Of a DNA stretch of 64,000 nt, positions 19,859 to 29,064 are shown one piece after another (the first letter of the stretch is position 1; every line of letters begins with the position of its first letter). The translations under genes and the position numbers were made by a program. The stretch is from the NCBI RefSeq assembly GCF_905171775.1, contig NC_053497.1, positions 100,804,157-100,868,156 of the forward strand. The letters run 5' to 3'. The notes under the pieces are model-generated. The model did not search any database, was not told where the DNA came from, and saw nothing but the letters and a program-made list of their open reading frames with translations. The stretch comes from Rana temporaria. Its lineage: Eukaryota; Chordata; Amphibia; Anura; Ranidae.

Positions 19859-21349
19859 TAGGGTTGTCCCGATACCACTTTTTTTAGACCGAGTACAAGT
19901 ACCGATACTTTTTTTCAAGTACTCGCCGATACCGAATACCGATACTTTTTTTTCTATTTTATTTTGACAGTGGCACTAATATACAGTACTGACGTGTGGA
20001 CTGTTTTTTTTATTTTTTCAATTTTATTTTTTAAATTTTTTTTTAAATATTCTTTACAATTATTTTATTTTAATTTTTTTTACAATGCTTTCTTTTGTGG
20101 GGCGGTGTCAGTGTGTTATTTTTTATTTAACTTTATTATTTTTAAAATTATTTTTACAATTCTTTTTTTTGCTTTTATCAGCCCTGTTGGGGGGGATTTG
20201 GTGAGATATTGGGGGTCTTAACAGACCCCTGATATCTCCTCTTTGAGACAGGCTCAACTGCACTGTAGATGAATGTATAGGAGACAGCGGCTCCTCTCCA
20301 TTCATAAACTGGGACATTGTAACACAGTTACTATGCTCAGTTATGAATGGACAGTCAGTGACAAAAAAAAAAAGATCACTGACTGTTCATTCGAAAAAGG
20401 GCTCCTTCCTCCGCTCTCCATCCTGACAGATCGGGACAGAGGGGGGGGGGAGCACGGCGGGGGACCGGAGCGGTACACGGAGGGGAGCGGAGGACAGCTG
20501 GGGACCGGAACGGTTCACTGAGGGGAGCGGAGGACGGCGGGGGACTGGAGGTATACAGGGAGGGGAGAGCGGAGGACAGCTGGGGACCGGAACGGTTCAC
20601 TGAGGGGAGCGGAGGACGGCGGGGGACTGGAGGTATACAGGGAGAGCGGAGGACAGCTGGGGACCGGAACGGTTCACTGAGGGGAGCGGAGGACGGCGGG
20701 GGACTGGAGGTATACAGGGAGGGGAGAGCGGAGGACAGCTGGGGACCGGAACGGTTCACTGAGGGGAGCGGAGGACGGCGGGGGACTGGAGGTATACAGG
20801 GAGGGGAGAGCGGAGGACAGCTGGGGACCGGAACGGTTCACTGAGGGGAGCGGAGGACGGCGGGGGACTGGAGGTATACAGGGAGGGGAGAGCAGAGGAC
20901 AGCTGGGGACCGGAACGGTTCACTGAGGGGAGCGGAGGACAGCGGGGGACTGGAGCTATACACTGAGGGGAGCGGAGGACGGCGGGGGACTGGAGCTATA
21001 CACTGAGGGAAGCGGAGGACGGCGGGGGACCGATGCAGGGTACAGGAGCAGAGCACGGAGGGGGACTGGAGCGGTACTCGGCAGGGGACACGAGCAGAGC
21101 ACGGCGGGGGGACCGATGCAAAGCATGGCGGGGGACACAAGCGGAGCATGAAGGGGGACCAATGCAGAGCACGGCAGGGTACAGGAGCAGAGCGTGGCGG
21201 GGGACCGGAGCGGTACACGGCGGGGGACAGAAGCACACCTGGCAAGTATCGGATTAGGCATCGGAGCATTTGCCCGAGTACAAGTACTCGGGCAAATGCT
21301 TGGTATCGGCACCGATACCGATACTAGTATCGGTATCGGGACAACCCTA
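19859..21349. mobile_element. hAT-like element carrying a minisatellite
   Basis: The termini TAGGGTTGTCCCGATACC and its inverted copy CGGTATCGGGACAACCCTA, with longer subterminal GATACCGATAC/GAGTACAAGTA blocks, enclose 1.49 kb. Identical octamers ATTATAAG flank it (19851-19858 and 21350-21357), and the L1-A frame confirms the duplication. The left third is T-rich, and the right two thirds is the minisatellite. No transposase frame exists. Long Pro/Ser-rich ORFs across it are repeat artefacts. Confidence 0.85.
20440..21230. repeat. GC-rich minisatellite, period about 82 (two 41-base halves)
   Basis: The phrase AGGACAGCTGGGGACCGGAA recurs at 20491, 20573, 20650, 20732, 20814 and 20896, so the spacing is 82, 77, 82, 82 and 82. 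Each unit is made of two related halves: ...GGGGACCGGAACGGTTCACTG and GGGGGACTGGAGGTATACAGG. From about 20940 the higher-order unit decays into single halves of 41 bases and irregular 'GGGGGACCGATGCAG'-type repeats. It lies entirely inside the hAT element. Confidence 0.9.
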
Positions 21350-21357
21350 ATTATAAG

Positions 21358-21987
21358 TGTCATGGATATGCAATAAAGTCTGGCAGCTTACCTGTCTCAT
21401 GTCTTCATTAGAGGCCTGACCCTCTTTCTGGCTGTCTTTTATCACCTTCCTCCCTGTATGGCCCCACCCAGGCCATCCCAGGAAGTCTATATTAACTGTT
21501 GCACTACAGGTCTGCAGTGCTATTCAACCTTTGTTTGTAGCTTGTTCCTGTCTGCAGTGTGTTACGTTTGTGGGTGGTGTATACGTTTACCTTCCTGTGT
21601 ACCGACCTTGGCTCGTCTCTGACTTCTCCTGTTTGCCTGTTTCCCTGACCCTTGGCCTGTTCCTTGTTTACCCTTGTCTGCCTGTTGCCCCAACCTCGGC
21701 TTACCCATCACTATCGCTTGTACTGGTTGCTGCCTCCCCCCTCTCCCTGCGGAGCGTGACCTTGGAAACCCCAGGGGTCGCGACCTGGATCCATCTGCGA
21801 CGAAGGCCATCCTCACCACCAGAGGCTCTGGTGAACACAAAGCTGGGTCTTAGACTCCGTGCCCTGGGGAATCTTGGGCTCACGCTTCCTCTCTGATCGC
21901 AGCAGTCAGCCATAGGGTTCACTACCCTGTGGTGCATCGCTGACCCCAACGGGGTGCACTTGTCACCTGGCCACAGGTGACCTGACA
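21358..21987 (+). repeat. 5' LTR of the Gypsy element
   Basis: It begins TGTCATGGATATGCAATAAA and ends GGTGACCTGACA. A TATA box (TATATTA, 21488-21494) lies 31 bases before G21519, the predicted transcript start. The only AATAAA (21372-21377) lies upstream of that start, near the LTR's beginning, which is odd for an R-U5 layout. It has two short insertions relative to the 3' LTR (around 21498-21505 and 21558-21575). Confidence 0.9.
21519..21529 (+). promoter_or_regulatory. Predicted self-primer: 5' end of the Gypsy RNA
   Basis: GCTATTCAACC sits 31 bases after the TATA box. It pairs with the primer-binding site at 21988-21998 at 8 of 11 positions in this copy. The solo LTR at 31971 has GCTGTTCAACT at the same TATA distance (31), which restores one more pair and adds a wobble. 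Tf1/sushi-group elements are known to be self-primed from the first 11 nt of their RNA. Confidence 0.5.
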
Positions 21988-21998
21988 GTTTAAACAGC
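21988..21998 (+). promoter_or_regulatory. Predicted primer-binding site for self-priming
   Basis: GTTTAAACAGC begins at the first base after the 5' LTR. No tRNA-type TGG start is present. Its reverse complement, GCTGTTTAAAC, resembles the predicted RNA 5' end in the LTR. The gag ATG follows two bases later, so there is almost no leader. Confidence 0.5.
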
Positions 21999-21999
21999 C

Positions 22000-23328
22000 A
22001 TGAATCCGGCCAACGTGCCGCTCCCCGCAGACGATCCATTACAGAGCATTGTTCGCAGACTCAAGACGCATGAAGCTAATCAGACTCAGGTGATGTGTTT
22101 CCTACAGGATCTGGCTTCCCACTTTGATCAGCTTCAGACCTCGTTGGGAACCCAGAATCCGCAACCCCAAGTACAACCAGTAGCTGCGCCTGTCGCACCA
22201 GTTGCAGAATCGCATTCACTGAAACTACCACCTCCAATCCGTTTTTCTGGAGACTCCAAGGCCTGCAGGGGGTTCCTTAGCCAATGCACTATTAATTTTG
22301 AGCTCCTGCCCCAACACTTTCTGTCTGATCGGACTAAGATAGCCTATATCATTTCCCTCCTCGCCGGTGAAGCCTTAGCCTGGGCTGCCCCTCTGTGGGA
22401 ATCGAATGATCCAGTGGTTTCTAGCCTGTCTGTTTTCTTGAAACTTTTTCGGAATATCTTCGAAGAACCGGCTCGTGTCTCTTCAGCGGCCATCGCCCTT
22501 TTACGTCTCCGCCAAGAATCCCGTTTAGTGGGACAATATGCTCTTCAATTCCGTATCCTCTCATCTGAATTGAGCTGGAACAATGAGGCCTTAGTTGCAA
22601 CCTTTTTGCATGGCCTTTCTGATAGAGTGAAGGATGAATTAGCAGGAAGAACCATCCCCACTGATCTGGACGGAGTGATCTCCTTGTGTAACCAGATAGA
22701 TATTCACTTTCAGGAAAGGACCCTAGAAAAGCGACTCCAGCATTCCTTGGTCCTTAGTCAGCCTGAGCTCCCATCTCTCCGACCCGTGGAGCATTTCCTG
22801 CCAGCTGAGGAACCCATGCAGCTGGGTCGGACCAGGCTATCTCCCGAGGAACGTGCTAAGCGCAGAACTCTGGGCCTGTGTCTCTACTGTGGGGGCAAAA
22901 GTCATTTTCGTGACACTTGCTCTCTTCGCCCAGAGAAACGATTGGGTTCAATACATCTGGAAGGTGGAGTATTGGACCCAGAAATATCACCTTCACCTTC
23001 TCGTCTTCTTCTTTCTGTGTCCCTTCATCTTGGTGCTTCTTCTCATTCGGTCTCGGCATATCTGGATTCCGGAGCCGCTGGCAACTTCATGGACTGGGAA
23101 ATCGCATCGTTCTTGAGACTTACCCTCTTGCCCCTCACCACGCCATTGGTGGTCTTGGCGATTGATGGCACTGTTCTCCCAGGGGGTCCTATTCACTTCC
23201 AGACACTCCCAGTTAAGATGTCAGTAGGGACACTTCACCAGGAGTGGATATCCTTCCTTATCCTACCTAAGGCCTCAGCTCCTATCGTTTTGGGTCTTCC
23301 TTGGTTAAGGCTCCATTCTCCACATTGA
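22000..23328 (+). CDS. Gypsy Gag with start of protease
   Basis: This 442-residue ORF encodes the capsid-nucleocapsid protein of a Tf1/sushi-type retrotransposon. That family also gave rise to the domesticated PEG10/RTL genes of mammals. After a short helical N-terminus (residues 10-50) comes the capsid core with PPPIRFSGDSKACRGFLSQC (about 76-95). Then there is a nucleocapsid CCHC knuckle C294-x2-C297-x4-H302-x4-C307. The frame runs on into an aspartic protease with the active-site D356-S357-G358 and LGLPWLRLHSP near the end. The ATG at 22000 is 13 bases after the LTR. The frame closes at 23328, where a one-base shift would let the family text continue. Gag itself has no stop. Confidence 0.88.
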   Translation: MNPANVPLPADDPLQSIVRRLKTHEANQTQVMCFLQDLASHFDQLQTSLGTQNPQPQVQPVAAPVAPVAESHSLKLPPPIRFSGDSKACRGFLSQCTINFELLPQHFLSDRTKIAYIISLLAGEALAWAAPLWESNDPVVSSLSVFLKLFRNIFEEPARVSSAAIALLRLRQESRLVGQYALQFRILSSELSWNNEALVATFLHGLSDRVKDELAGRTIPTDLDGVISLCNQIDIHFQERTLEKRLQHSLVLSQPELPSLRPVEHFLPAEEPMQLGRTRLSPEERAKRRTLGLCLYCGGKSHFRDTCSLRPEKRLGSIHLEGGVLDPEISPSPSRLLLSVSLHLGASSHSVSAYLDSGAAGNFMDWEIASFLRLTLLPLTTPLVVLAIDGTVLPGGPIHFQTLPVKMSVGTLHQEWISFLILPKASAPIVLGLPWLRLHSPH

Positions 23329-24331
23329 CTGGACTGCCGGACAGATCCTGGCTTGGGGTCCCTCCTGTCCCATGTCCTGCCTACCCAAGGTTGCCCCAAA
23401 AGAGAAACTTCCTGTTGCCACTATTCCAGTATCTTTTGCTCTTCCTACCGCATGTAGTGGTGTCCGGAATGTGTCCTGCAATAGTCGCAATAGTCAGGCT
23501 AATGCACTTTCTAGCCAATGTGGCACTCTGGATGAAGAGTCCCCCTGTGAACCTGAGCCGTTCATTCACTCCAGGTTACCGTTGTCTGTCCCTAAAACGC
23601 ACAGCCAGGCTAACTTGTCTGCAAGTTCTGCAGTCGCTACGCCTTGTGATGCGATTCGGGTAGTCACTACACCTGACTAAGCTATTCAATCGGCCTCTGC
23701 ATCAGCTATGCCAGGCCGGCCCATGCCCAGTGAGCCTCCTACCTTTTCTTGTTCAGGACCTTCTGCAACCTGTCTAAGGGGCTCAATCCGTCCTTTGGAT
23801 AGATTGCCTCATTCGGCCAAGTGGGGTTTTCTACCTTGTTTTCAGGGCTCTCTGCATTCTGCTGGTTTTTCTGCTTTCCAGCTTGACTCCTGTGTAATGT
23901 CACCTTCTAACCAACCTGACCTCAAGGTTCCTCTGACCTCTGCCCAGTCTGATGGATGGTCCTCTGCTAGATGCCCAGTTCATCTTTAAGGGTCTGCTTG
24001 ATCCTCCTCAGATTTCCGTTGATCCTCTCATGCCCTTACTTATTCCTAAAAGGCCTTTGGTCCTCAATAAATCCTTTCGTCCTCTCCCTACTTCGGTTCT
24101 GGTCAATGAGGATAATCTAAAGTATGAGGTTACTCAAGTTCTGGATTCTCGTCTCTGCAGAGGCATTCTTTGGTACCTTGTGCTTTGGAGAGGGTTTGGT
24201 CCTGAGAAGGCGTCTTGGATTTCTGCATCTGAGGTCTTTGCGCCCCATTTGTTGAGGAGGTTTCATCTGGGATTTCCTTTTAGGCCTGGGCCCAGGCTGG
24301 GGAGGGGGAGGGGCCATAAGAGGGAGGGTAC
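23321..24331 (+). pseudogene. Gypsy pol remnant ending in a chromodomain
   Basis: After the frameshift, frame 2 continues with IDWTAGQILAWG and a C-rich stretch up to a stop at 23678-23680. This is the usual link between protease and reverse transcriptase. Nothing resembling reverse transcriptase, RNase H or the integrase zinc and DDE domains follows. From 23952 an ORF ends with a chromodomain (about 24115-24240: LKYEVTQVLDSR, YLVLWRGFGPEKASW), which in chromoviruses sits at the end of integrase and guides integration. The element thus has a large internal deletion. Confidence 0.8.
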
Positions 24332-24932
24332 TGTCATTGATATGCAATAAAGTCTGGCAGCTTACCTGTCTCATGTCTTCATTAGAGGCCTGACCCTCTT
24401 TCTGGCTGCCTTTTATCACCTTCCTCCCTGTATGGCCCCACCCAGGCCATCCCAGGAAGTCTATATTAACTACAGGTCTGCAGTGCTATTCAACCTTTGT
24501 TTGTAGCTTGTTCCTGTCTGCAGTGTTACGTTTACCTTCCTGTGTACCGACCTTGGCTCGTCTCTGACTTCTCCTGTTTGCCTGTTTCCCTGACCCTTGG
24601 CCTGTTCCTTGTTTACCCTTTTCTGCCTGTTGCCCCTACCTTGGCTTACCCATTACTATTGCTTGTCCTGGTTGCTGCTTCCCCTCTCTCCCTGTGGAGC
24701 GTGACCTTGGGAACCCCAGGGGTCGCGACTTGGATCCAGCTGCAGCAAAGGCCATCCTCACCACCAGAGGCTCTGGTGAACACAAAGCTGGGTCTTAGAC
24801 TCCGCGCCCTGGGGAATCTTGGGCTCACGCTTTCTCTCTGATCGCAGCAGTCGACCATAGGGTTCACTACCCTGTGGTGCATCCCTGACCCCAACAGGGT
24901 GCACTTGTCACCTAGCCACAGGTGACCTGACA
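24332..24932 (+). repeat. 3' LTR of the Gypsy element
   Basis: It begins TGTCATTGATATGCAATAAA and ends GGTGACCTGACA. It lacks two short segments present in the 5' LTR, so TATA-to-start spacing is only 23 here. The indels plus scattered substitutions show that the two LTRs have diverged since insertion. Confidence 0.9.
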
Positions 24933-24937
24933 ATAAG

Positions 24938-26090
24938 GCCACGATTATTGCACAAATGGCAGAATGGGGAAATAAAGATAAAAAGAAAGAGAAAAAATGG
25001 GTTTGAATGGAAAATACTATAAGTAAAACTGCACTTTATAAAAATATATGGATACCACCAAAGTATAGAGAATTAGACTTGGACACACATGAATTAACAA
25101 TTTTTTTTTTCAAGATATGGGATTTAATTTACAGACAGAATAAGTGGATTTATAATTCACCTTTAATTTAACTCACGGAAACAATTTTTTTTATACCTGG
25201 GAAAGGGACTCGGCTGGGAAACAAAATGGGGGCATTACAAATAAAGGATATCATAGATCAGGGAAAGATAAAAACACTCAAGGATATAAAGGAAAAGAAC
25301 AGGTGGGATATCAATGAATGGGATTATCTACAATTAAAACATCTGGTAAACTCAATACCCACACCCATAATAGATGAAAATAAGTTAACAGCATTAGAAA
25401 AATTATGTACCATACAAACCCCATTAAGAAACGCGATATCAAGAGTATATCGAATATTGACAGAATTAGAGCTACCAGGAAAACCATATTTTATAGAGAA
25501 ATGGGAAAAATAAATAAACAAGAAATTTGAGGACCAACAAGTTGAAAGAATAATAGCAGCTGTACATAACACCGCAACAGATATAAATACAATTGAAATG
25601 AATTACAAATGTATATCAAGAAGGCATAGGACACCTGAAGTAATTCACACATTTAGCAAAGACAAAACCCCACTGTGCTGGAGAGAGTGTGGGCAGATTG
25701 GAACAACTACACACATATGGTGGCCCAAAGATAAAAGAATACTGGCAGGAAATTCGGGAATATATGGAAGTGATAACTGGAACGAAGATCTCTAACCGCA
25801 TACAAGCTTGTCTGTTTCATGAATCAGATGAACCAAATATAAGGTATAGGCAAACATTAATCCCACCATTGATTAATGCTGCAAAAGGTTTGATACCAAA
25901 AAACTGGTTAAGTACAAGAAAACCAGATATAAAAGATTGGTTTGAAAGAGTGGCAAATTATAACAAAATGGAACATCTATGTAGTTGTGATGCAGGCCAA
26001 CTTAATAAATATAATAAGAGTTGGAGACAGTGGAAAGATTTCAAATCATCGGAACAACACTTGGAAAATATAATAGTGGATAATAAATGA
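24938..26090 (+). pseudogene. L1-A ORF2, segment 4 (C-terminal part)
   Basis: The text runs from KATIIAQMAEWG (equivalent to L1-B about 886-897) through several stops to MGALQIKDIIDQGKIK, YLQLKHLVNSIP, LEKLCTIQTPL, RVYRILTELE, a stop at 25511, and LCWRECGQIGTTTHIWW, the first part of the CCHC-like motif. A frameshift then leads to IKEYWQEIREYMEVITG, PLINAAKGLIPKNWL and DFKSSEQHLENI, stopping at 26088. It aligns to the end of ORF2, so L1-A kept its 3' end. Confidence 0.88.
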
Positions 26091-26333
26091 TGGAGAAAGA
26101 AAGAAAACAGGGAACAAACCATAAGGGGAGGGGGGTGGGTGTGGTTGATAATTAATTTTGATAAGTAAAATAATAATTAATAAAATTATCAAAGTAAAAG
26201 ACTAAATACATAAATTAATATCTGGAATACCACAAATGATGCGAAACCGAAGTAGAGATGACATCAATGAACAAAATCATGATCAAGTCTCTTGCTCTGG
26301 TGGAGTCTGAAGTGGTTAAAAAAAAAAAAAAAG
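26091..26333 (+). other. L1-A 3' UTR and poly(A) tail
   Basis: It contains a G-rich tract (26119-26142) like that in L1-B's 3' UTR, and it ends in an A14-15 run (26319-26332). The junction to the TTAA element follows at once. No target-site duplication could be matched on the left side near 8650. Confidence 0.6.
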
Positions 26334-26513
26334 AATGGGGATATGTGTGTTTACACACACATCCCCGTTCTGGCACTCGTGCCACCGCAGGTCCCCCGCC
26401 ATGCAGTGAGCGCGCCTGCTATAGCTGTTTAAAGGGCCGATATACAGCTACGGCGATTTAAGCAGGAGAGCCGACCTGCTGCAGTAGAATGTTGGCGGCT
26501 GGTCGGCTAGTGG
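26334..26513 (-). mobile_element. TTAA-flanked element, 5' end portion
   Basis: On the minus strand it starts right after TTAA (26514-26517) with CCACTAGCCGACCAGCCGCC. It includes a hairpin GATATGTGTGTTTACACACACATCCCC shared in form with the copy at 52455 (around 52562-52592). It ends against the L1-A poly(A) tail. The orientation and the order of parts match the other half at 8419-8650. Confidence 0.55.
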
Positions 26514-26534
26514 TTAAAATTGAAAAAAAAAAGC

Positions 26535-27515
26535 TAAAGGCTTGACATCACAGGAACTGGCAAACATCCCTATTCATGAGTCTACCATACATAAGTCTTT
26601 CCACAGGCAGAACATGCCATCCATGGCAGAACACCATGAAGGAAGCCAAAGCTCTTCAAAAAGAAAACATTGCTGTGTGCTTGAAGTTTGCCAAAAAGCA
26701 CCTTGGCAAACTGCAACGCTACTGGGAAGATGTTTTGTTGACTGATGAAACAAAAGTTTAATTGTTCAGTAAGAAAACGAGAAAAAAAAAGAGCACTATG
26801 TATGGTGCAAAAAGGGCACAGCTTGCCAACATCAAAACATCATCCCAGCTGTGAAATATGGTGGAGGGAACATCATGATTTGGGCTTTGTTCACTGCCTC
26901 AGAGCCTGGACCACTTTCCAACACCGAGATGAAAATATATTTCGATGGTTACCAAAATATCTTGCAGGATAATGTCAAGGTGGCTGTCGGTAAGCGGAAG
27001 CTTAGTAGAAGTTGGGTGATGCAGAAGGACAATGACCCGAAGCTTCTAAGTAAATCAATCACAGACTGGCTTCAGAAAAATAAAATGTGCCTTTTGGAGT
27101 GGCCCAGTCAAAGCCTAGACCTTAACCCCATAGAGATGCTGTGGAATGACCTCACACCAAACATCCTACAAATGTGTCGGAGCTGAAGCACTTTTGTAAA
27201 GAGGAATGGTCAAACATTCCTCCTGAATGTTGTGCAGGTCTGATCCAGCGCTACTGAAAGCGCTTGCTTAAAGTCATTGCTGACAAATGTTTCACCAACT
27301 ATTAACCTCACTTACTTTTTCCTCCAGCACTGTGAATGCTTAATGGGTGTGTTCAATAAAGAAATTAGAAATTAGGTTTGCTAGTGTGTTATGCGCTTAA
27401 GCACATTTTTGTGTTTGTTTATTGTGATTTAGATGAGGATTAGGTCACATTTTTGGCAAATTACTGCAGAAAACCAGTTAATCTCAATGGGGTTCACATA
27501 CTTTTTTTGCCATTT
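26535..27515 (+). mobile_element. Tc1-like transposon remnant, second family
   Basis: Degraded transposase text runs through several frames: LANIPIHESTIHKSF, FAKKHLGKLQRYWEDVLLTDETKV (a DE block with the first catalytic Asp) then a stop, AVKYGGGNIMIWALFTASEPG, a QKDNDPK block with the second Asp, and the end motif DLNPIEMLWNDL with the third acidic residue. The right terminal sequence GGTTCACATACTTTTTTTGC is near 27490-27510. The 5' terminal repeat and the first helix-turn-helix are missing. Confidence 0.78.
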
Positions 27516-27531
27516 GTATATATAACATATA

Positions 27532-27987
27532 CAGTTGTGCTCATAAGTTTACATACCCTGGCAGAATTTATGATTTCTTAGCCATTTTTCAGAGAATATG
27601 AATGATAACACAAAAACCTTTCTTTCACTCATAGTTAGTGTTATCAATCAATTGTGTTTACTCTTTTTAAATCATAATCACAACAGAAACTATCCCCTGA
27701 TCAAAAGTTTACATACCCTGGTGATTTTGGCCTGATAAGATGCACACAATTTGACACAGAGGGATTTGAATGACTATTAAAGCTAACCATCCTCACCTGT
27801 AATCTGTTTGCTTGTAATTAGTGTGCATGTGTATAAAAGGTCAATGAGTTTCTGGACTTCTGCCATAGCCTTGCATCTTTCATCCAGTGCTGCACTGACA
27901 TTTCTGGATTTTGAATCATTTTGAATCATGGGGAAAGCAAAAGAACCTGCGGGAAAAGGTAGTTAAACTGTATAAAACAGGAAAGGG
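27532..27987 (+). mobile_element. Chimeric Tc1 element, left part
   Basis: It begins after TA with CAGTTGTGCTCATAAGTTTAC, and a subterminal repeat of the AAGTTTACATACCCTGG core recurs at 27705-27721, as in Tc1 elements with double direct repeats. The transposase ATG (27928) reads MGKAKEPAGKGS and then meets a stop. The element is interrupted at 27987 by L1-C and resumes at 35191. Confidence 0.75.
27975..27987. repeat. Target-site duplication of L1-C, left copy
   Basis: AAACAGGAAAGGG occurs here and at 35189-35201. The first As on the right are shared with the poly(A) tail, so the certain part is ACAGGAAAGGG. Confidence 0.8.
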
Positions 27988-28085
27988 GATGGGGGCATGG
28001 CCTGGACATGGCTGAGTGAAGCTGCTTTTTCTTAGAGCTCCTGGCCTCGGCCTTCACAACCCAGTATTAACACCTTCAAACCGGC

Positions 28086-29064
28086 ATGCAATCAGCCAAA
28101 AGACACAAGACGAGAGCAGCAACGCGGGGGATACCTTCAGGAAAAAGCCCGGGGGAAATACATCGTTATTTCAAGCAGCTACAAGGGATCTCTCCCGGTG
28201 CCAGAGTGGCGGCACCTGGAGGCTCCTCATGTAGCGCAACGCAGAAGGCCCCAAATCGAGAAATCTGCACTCCCCCTCCTAGTCCTTCAACTTTACCCAA
28301 TTGTTTATGGGGACCACAACCGGACGAGATGTTCTCCCCCCAACCACCCGATAACATCACGATGGACCAAGATATTTGGGCACTGCTGCAGGCCCTCCCC
28401 ACTAGAACAGACATTGAGGCTCTGATCCTCCATTTTCGAAGAAACCCACAGATGAGACATTCAGGAAGTGAGGGGAGAGGTCTCCAGCTTAGCAGACAGG
28501 CTTACATCAGGGGAAGCCTCGGTTTCCACTCTGTAAGTACAGGTGGTGGCGTTGGAACAACCAGGGATCAGCACCAGATACCGCCATATCGCTGCAGCTC
28601 CACCTGGAGGACATCGAGGATCGGAGCCGCCGGAACAACCTGCGGCTCCGGGGGATCCCAGAGAGCACGGATGCAGGAAACCTCGGCGACATGGTACGGG
28701 AGATTTTCCTTTGCCATGCTGGAGGAGCCGGACGATGTCGTTGACTTGGACAGGGTGCACAGGGACCTGGGACCGAGACCGGTGGACCCGAGCAGGCCTC
28801 GGGATGTTATATGTAGACTCACAATTGAAAATCTTGCCGGACCTGTCCAGGGCCATGCTGAGACGCAGGGCCCTACTGAGACCCGTCCTCGATCTTGCGA
28901 GACAGAAAGGCCTAACATATTGCTGGGGATACCCGCTAGCAGTAATATTCTGCAAGGACACAACCGCATTCACTCTGGTCGCCCACCTCCCAGCACTCTT
29001 CCGCTTCCTGGAGACTGACCCGATACCAGTCCCGGACTGGCTCCAGATTCTCTTTACGTTCTGA
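28086..29064 (+). pseudogene. L1-C ORF1 remnant
   Basis: Frame pieces give MQSAKRHKTRAATRG..., DQDIWALLQALPTRTDIEALIL, a coiled-coil piece with an in-frame stop (DIQEVRGEVSSLADRL, around 28457), RRNNLRLRGIPESTDAG, which is the start of the RNA-recognition domain (28620-28665), then in another frame DLDRVHRDLGPRP and RPRDVICRL, and at last LRPVLDLARQKGLTYCWGYPLAV. The order matches L1 ORF1p. At least three frame changes separate the blocks. The 239-codon ORF on the opposite strand (28461-29180) is a shadow. Confidence 0.75.

Larger units (their letters stand above)
21358..24932 (+). mobile_element. Gypsy LTR retrotransposon, Tf1/sushi-like, pol deleted
   Basis: The 3.58-kb element has two LTRs (630 and 601 bp), TG...CA ends and a 5-bp duplication ATAAG (21353-21357 and 24933-24937). 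The left ATAAG is part of the hAT element's right TSD, so this insertion is younger than the hAT. It keeps Gag, a protease start and a C-terminal chromodomain, but reverse transcriptase, RNase H and the integrase core are gone. A purine-rich tract (24295-24329) precedes the 3' LTR. It can move only with enzymes from a complete relative. A solo LTR of the same family is at 31808-32419. Confidence 0.9.

Noticed and set aside
20440..21230. CRISPR array or satellite centromere
   Set aside because: The units are head to tail without spacers, and they are confined to one hAT element in a eukaryotic setting.
20376..21363. Several Pro/Ser/Arg-rich ORFs (up to 143 codons) on both strands
   Set aside because: They all lie in the minisatellite, whose unit happens to lack stops. 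The translations are simple repeats without domains.
22000..23328. Domesticated host gene of the PEG10/RTL type
   Set aside because: The ORF is still between LTRs with target duplications, its frame breaks in the protease, and nothing shows host-type regulation.
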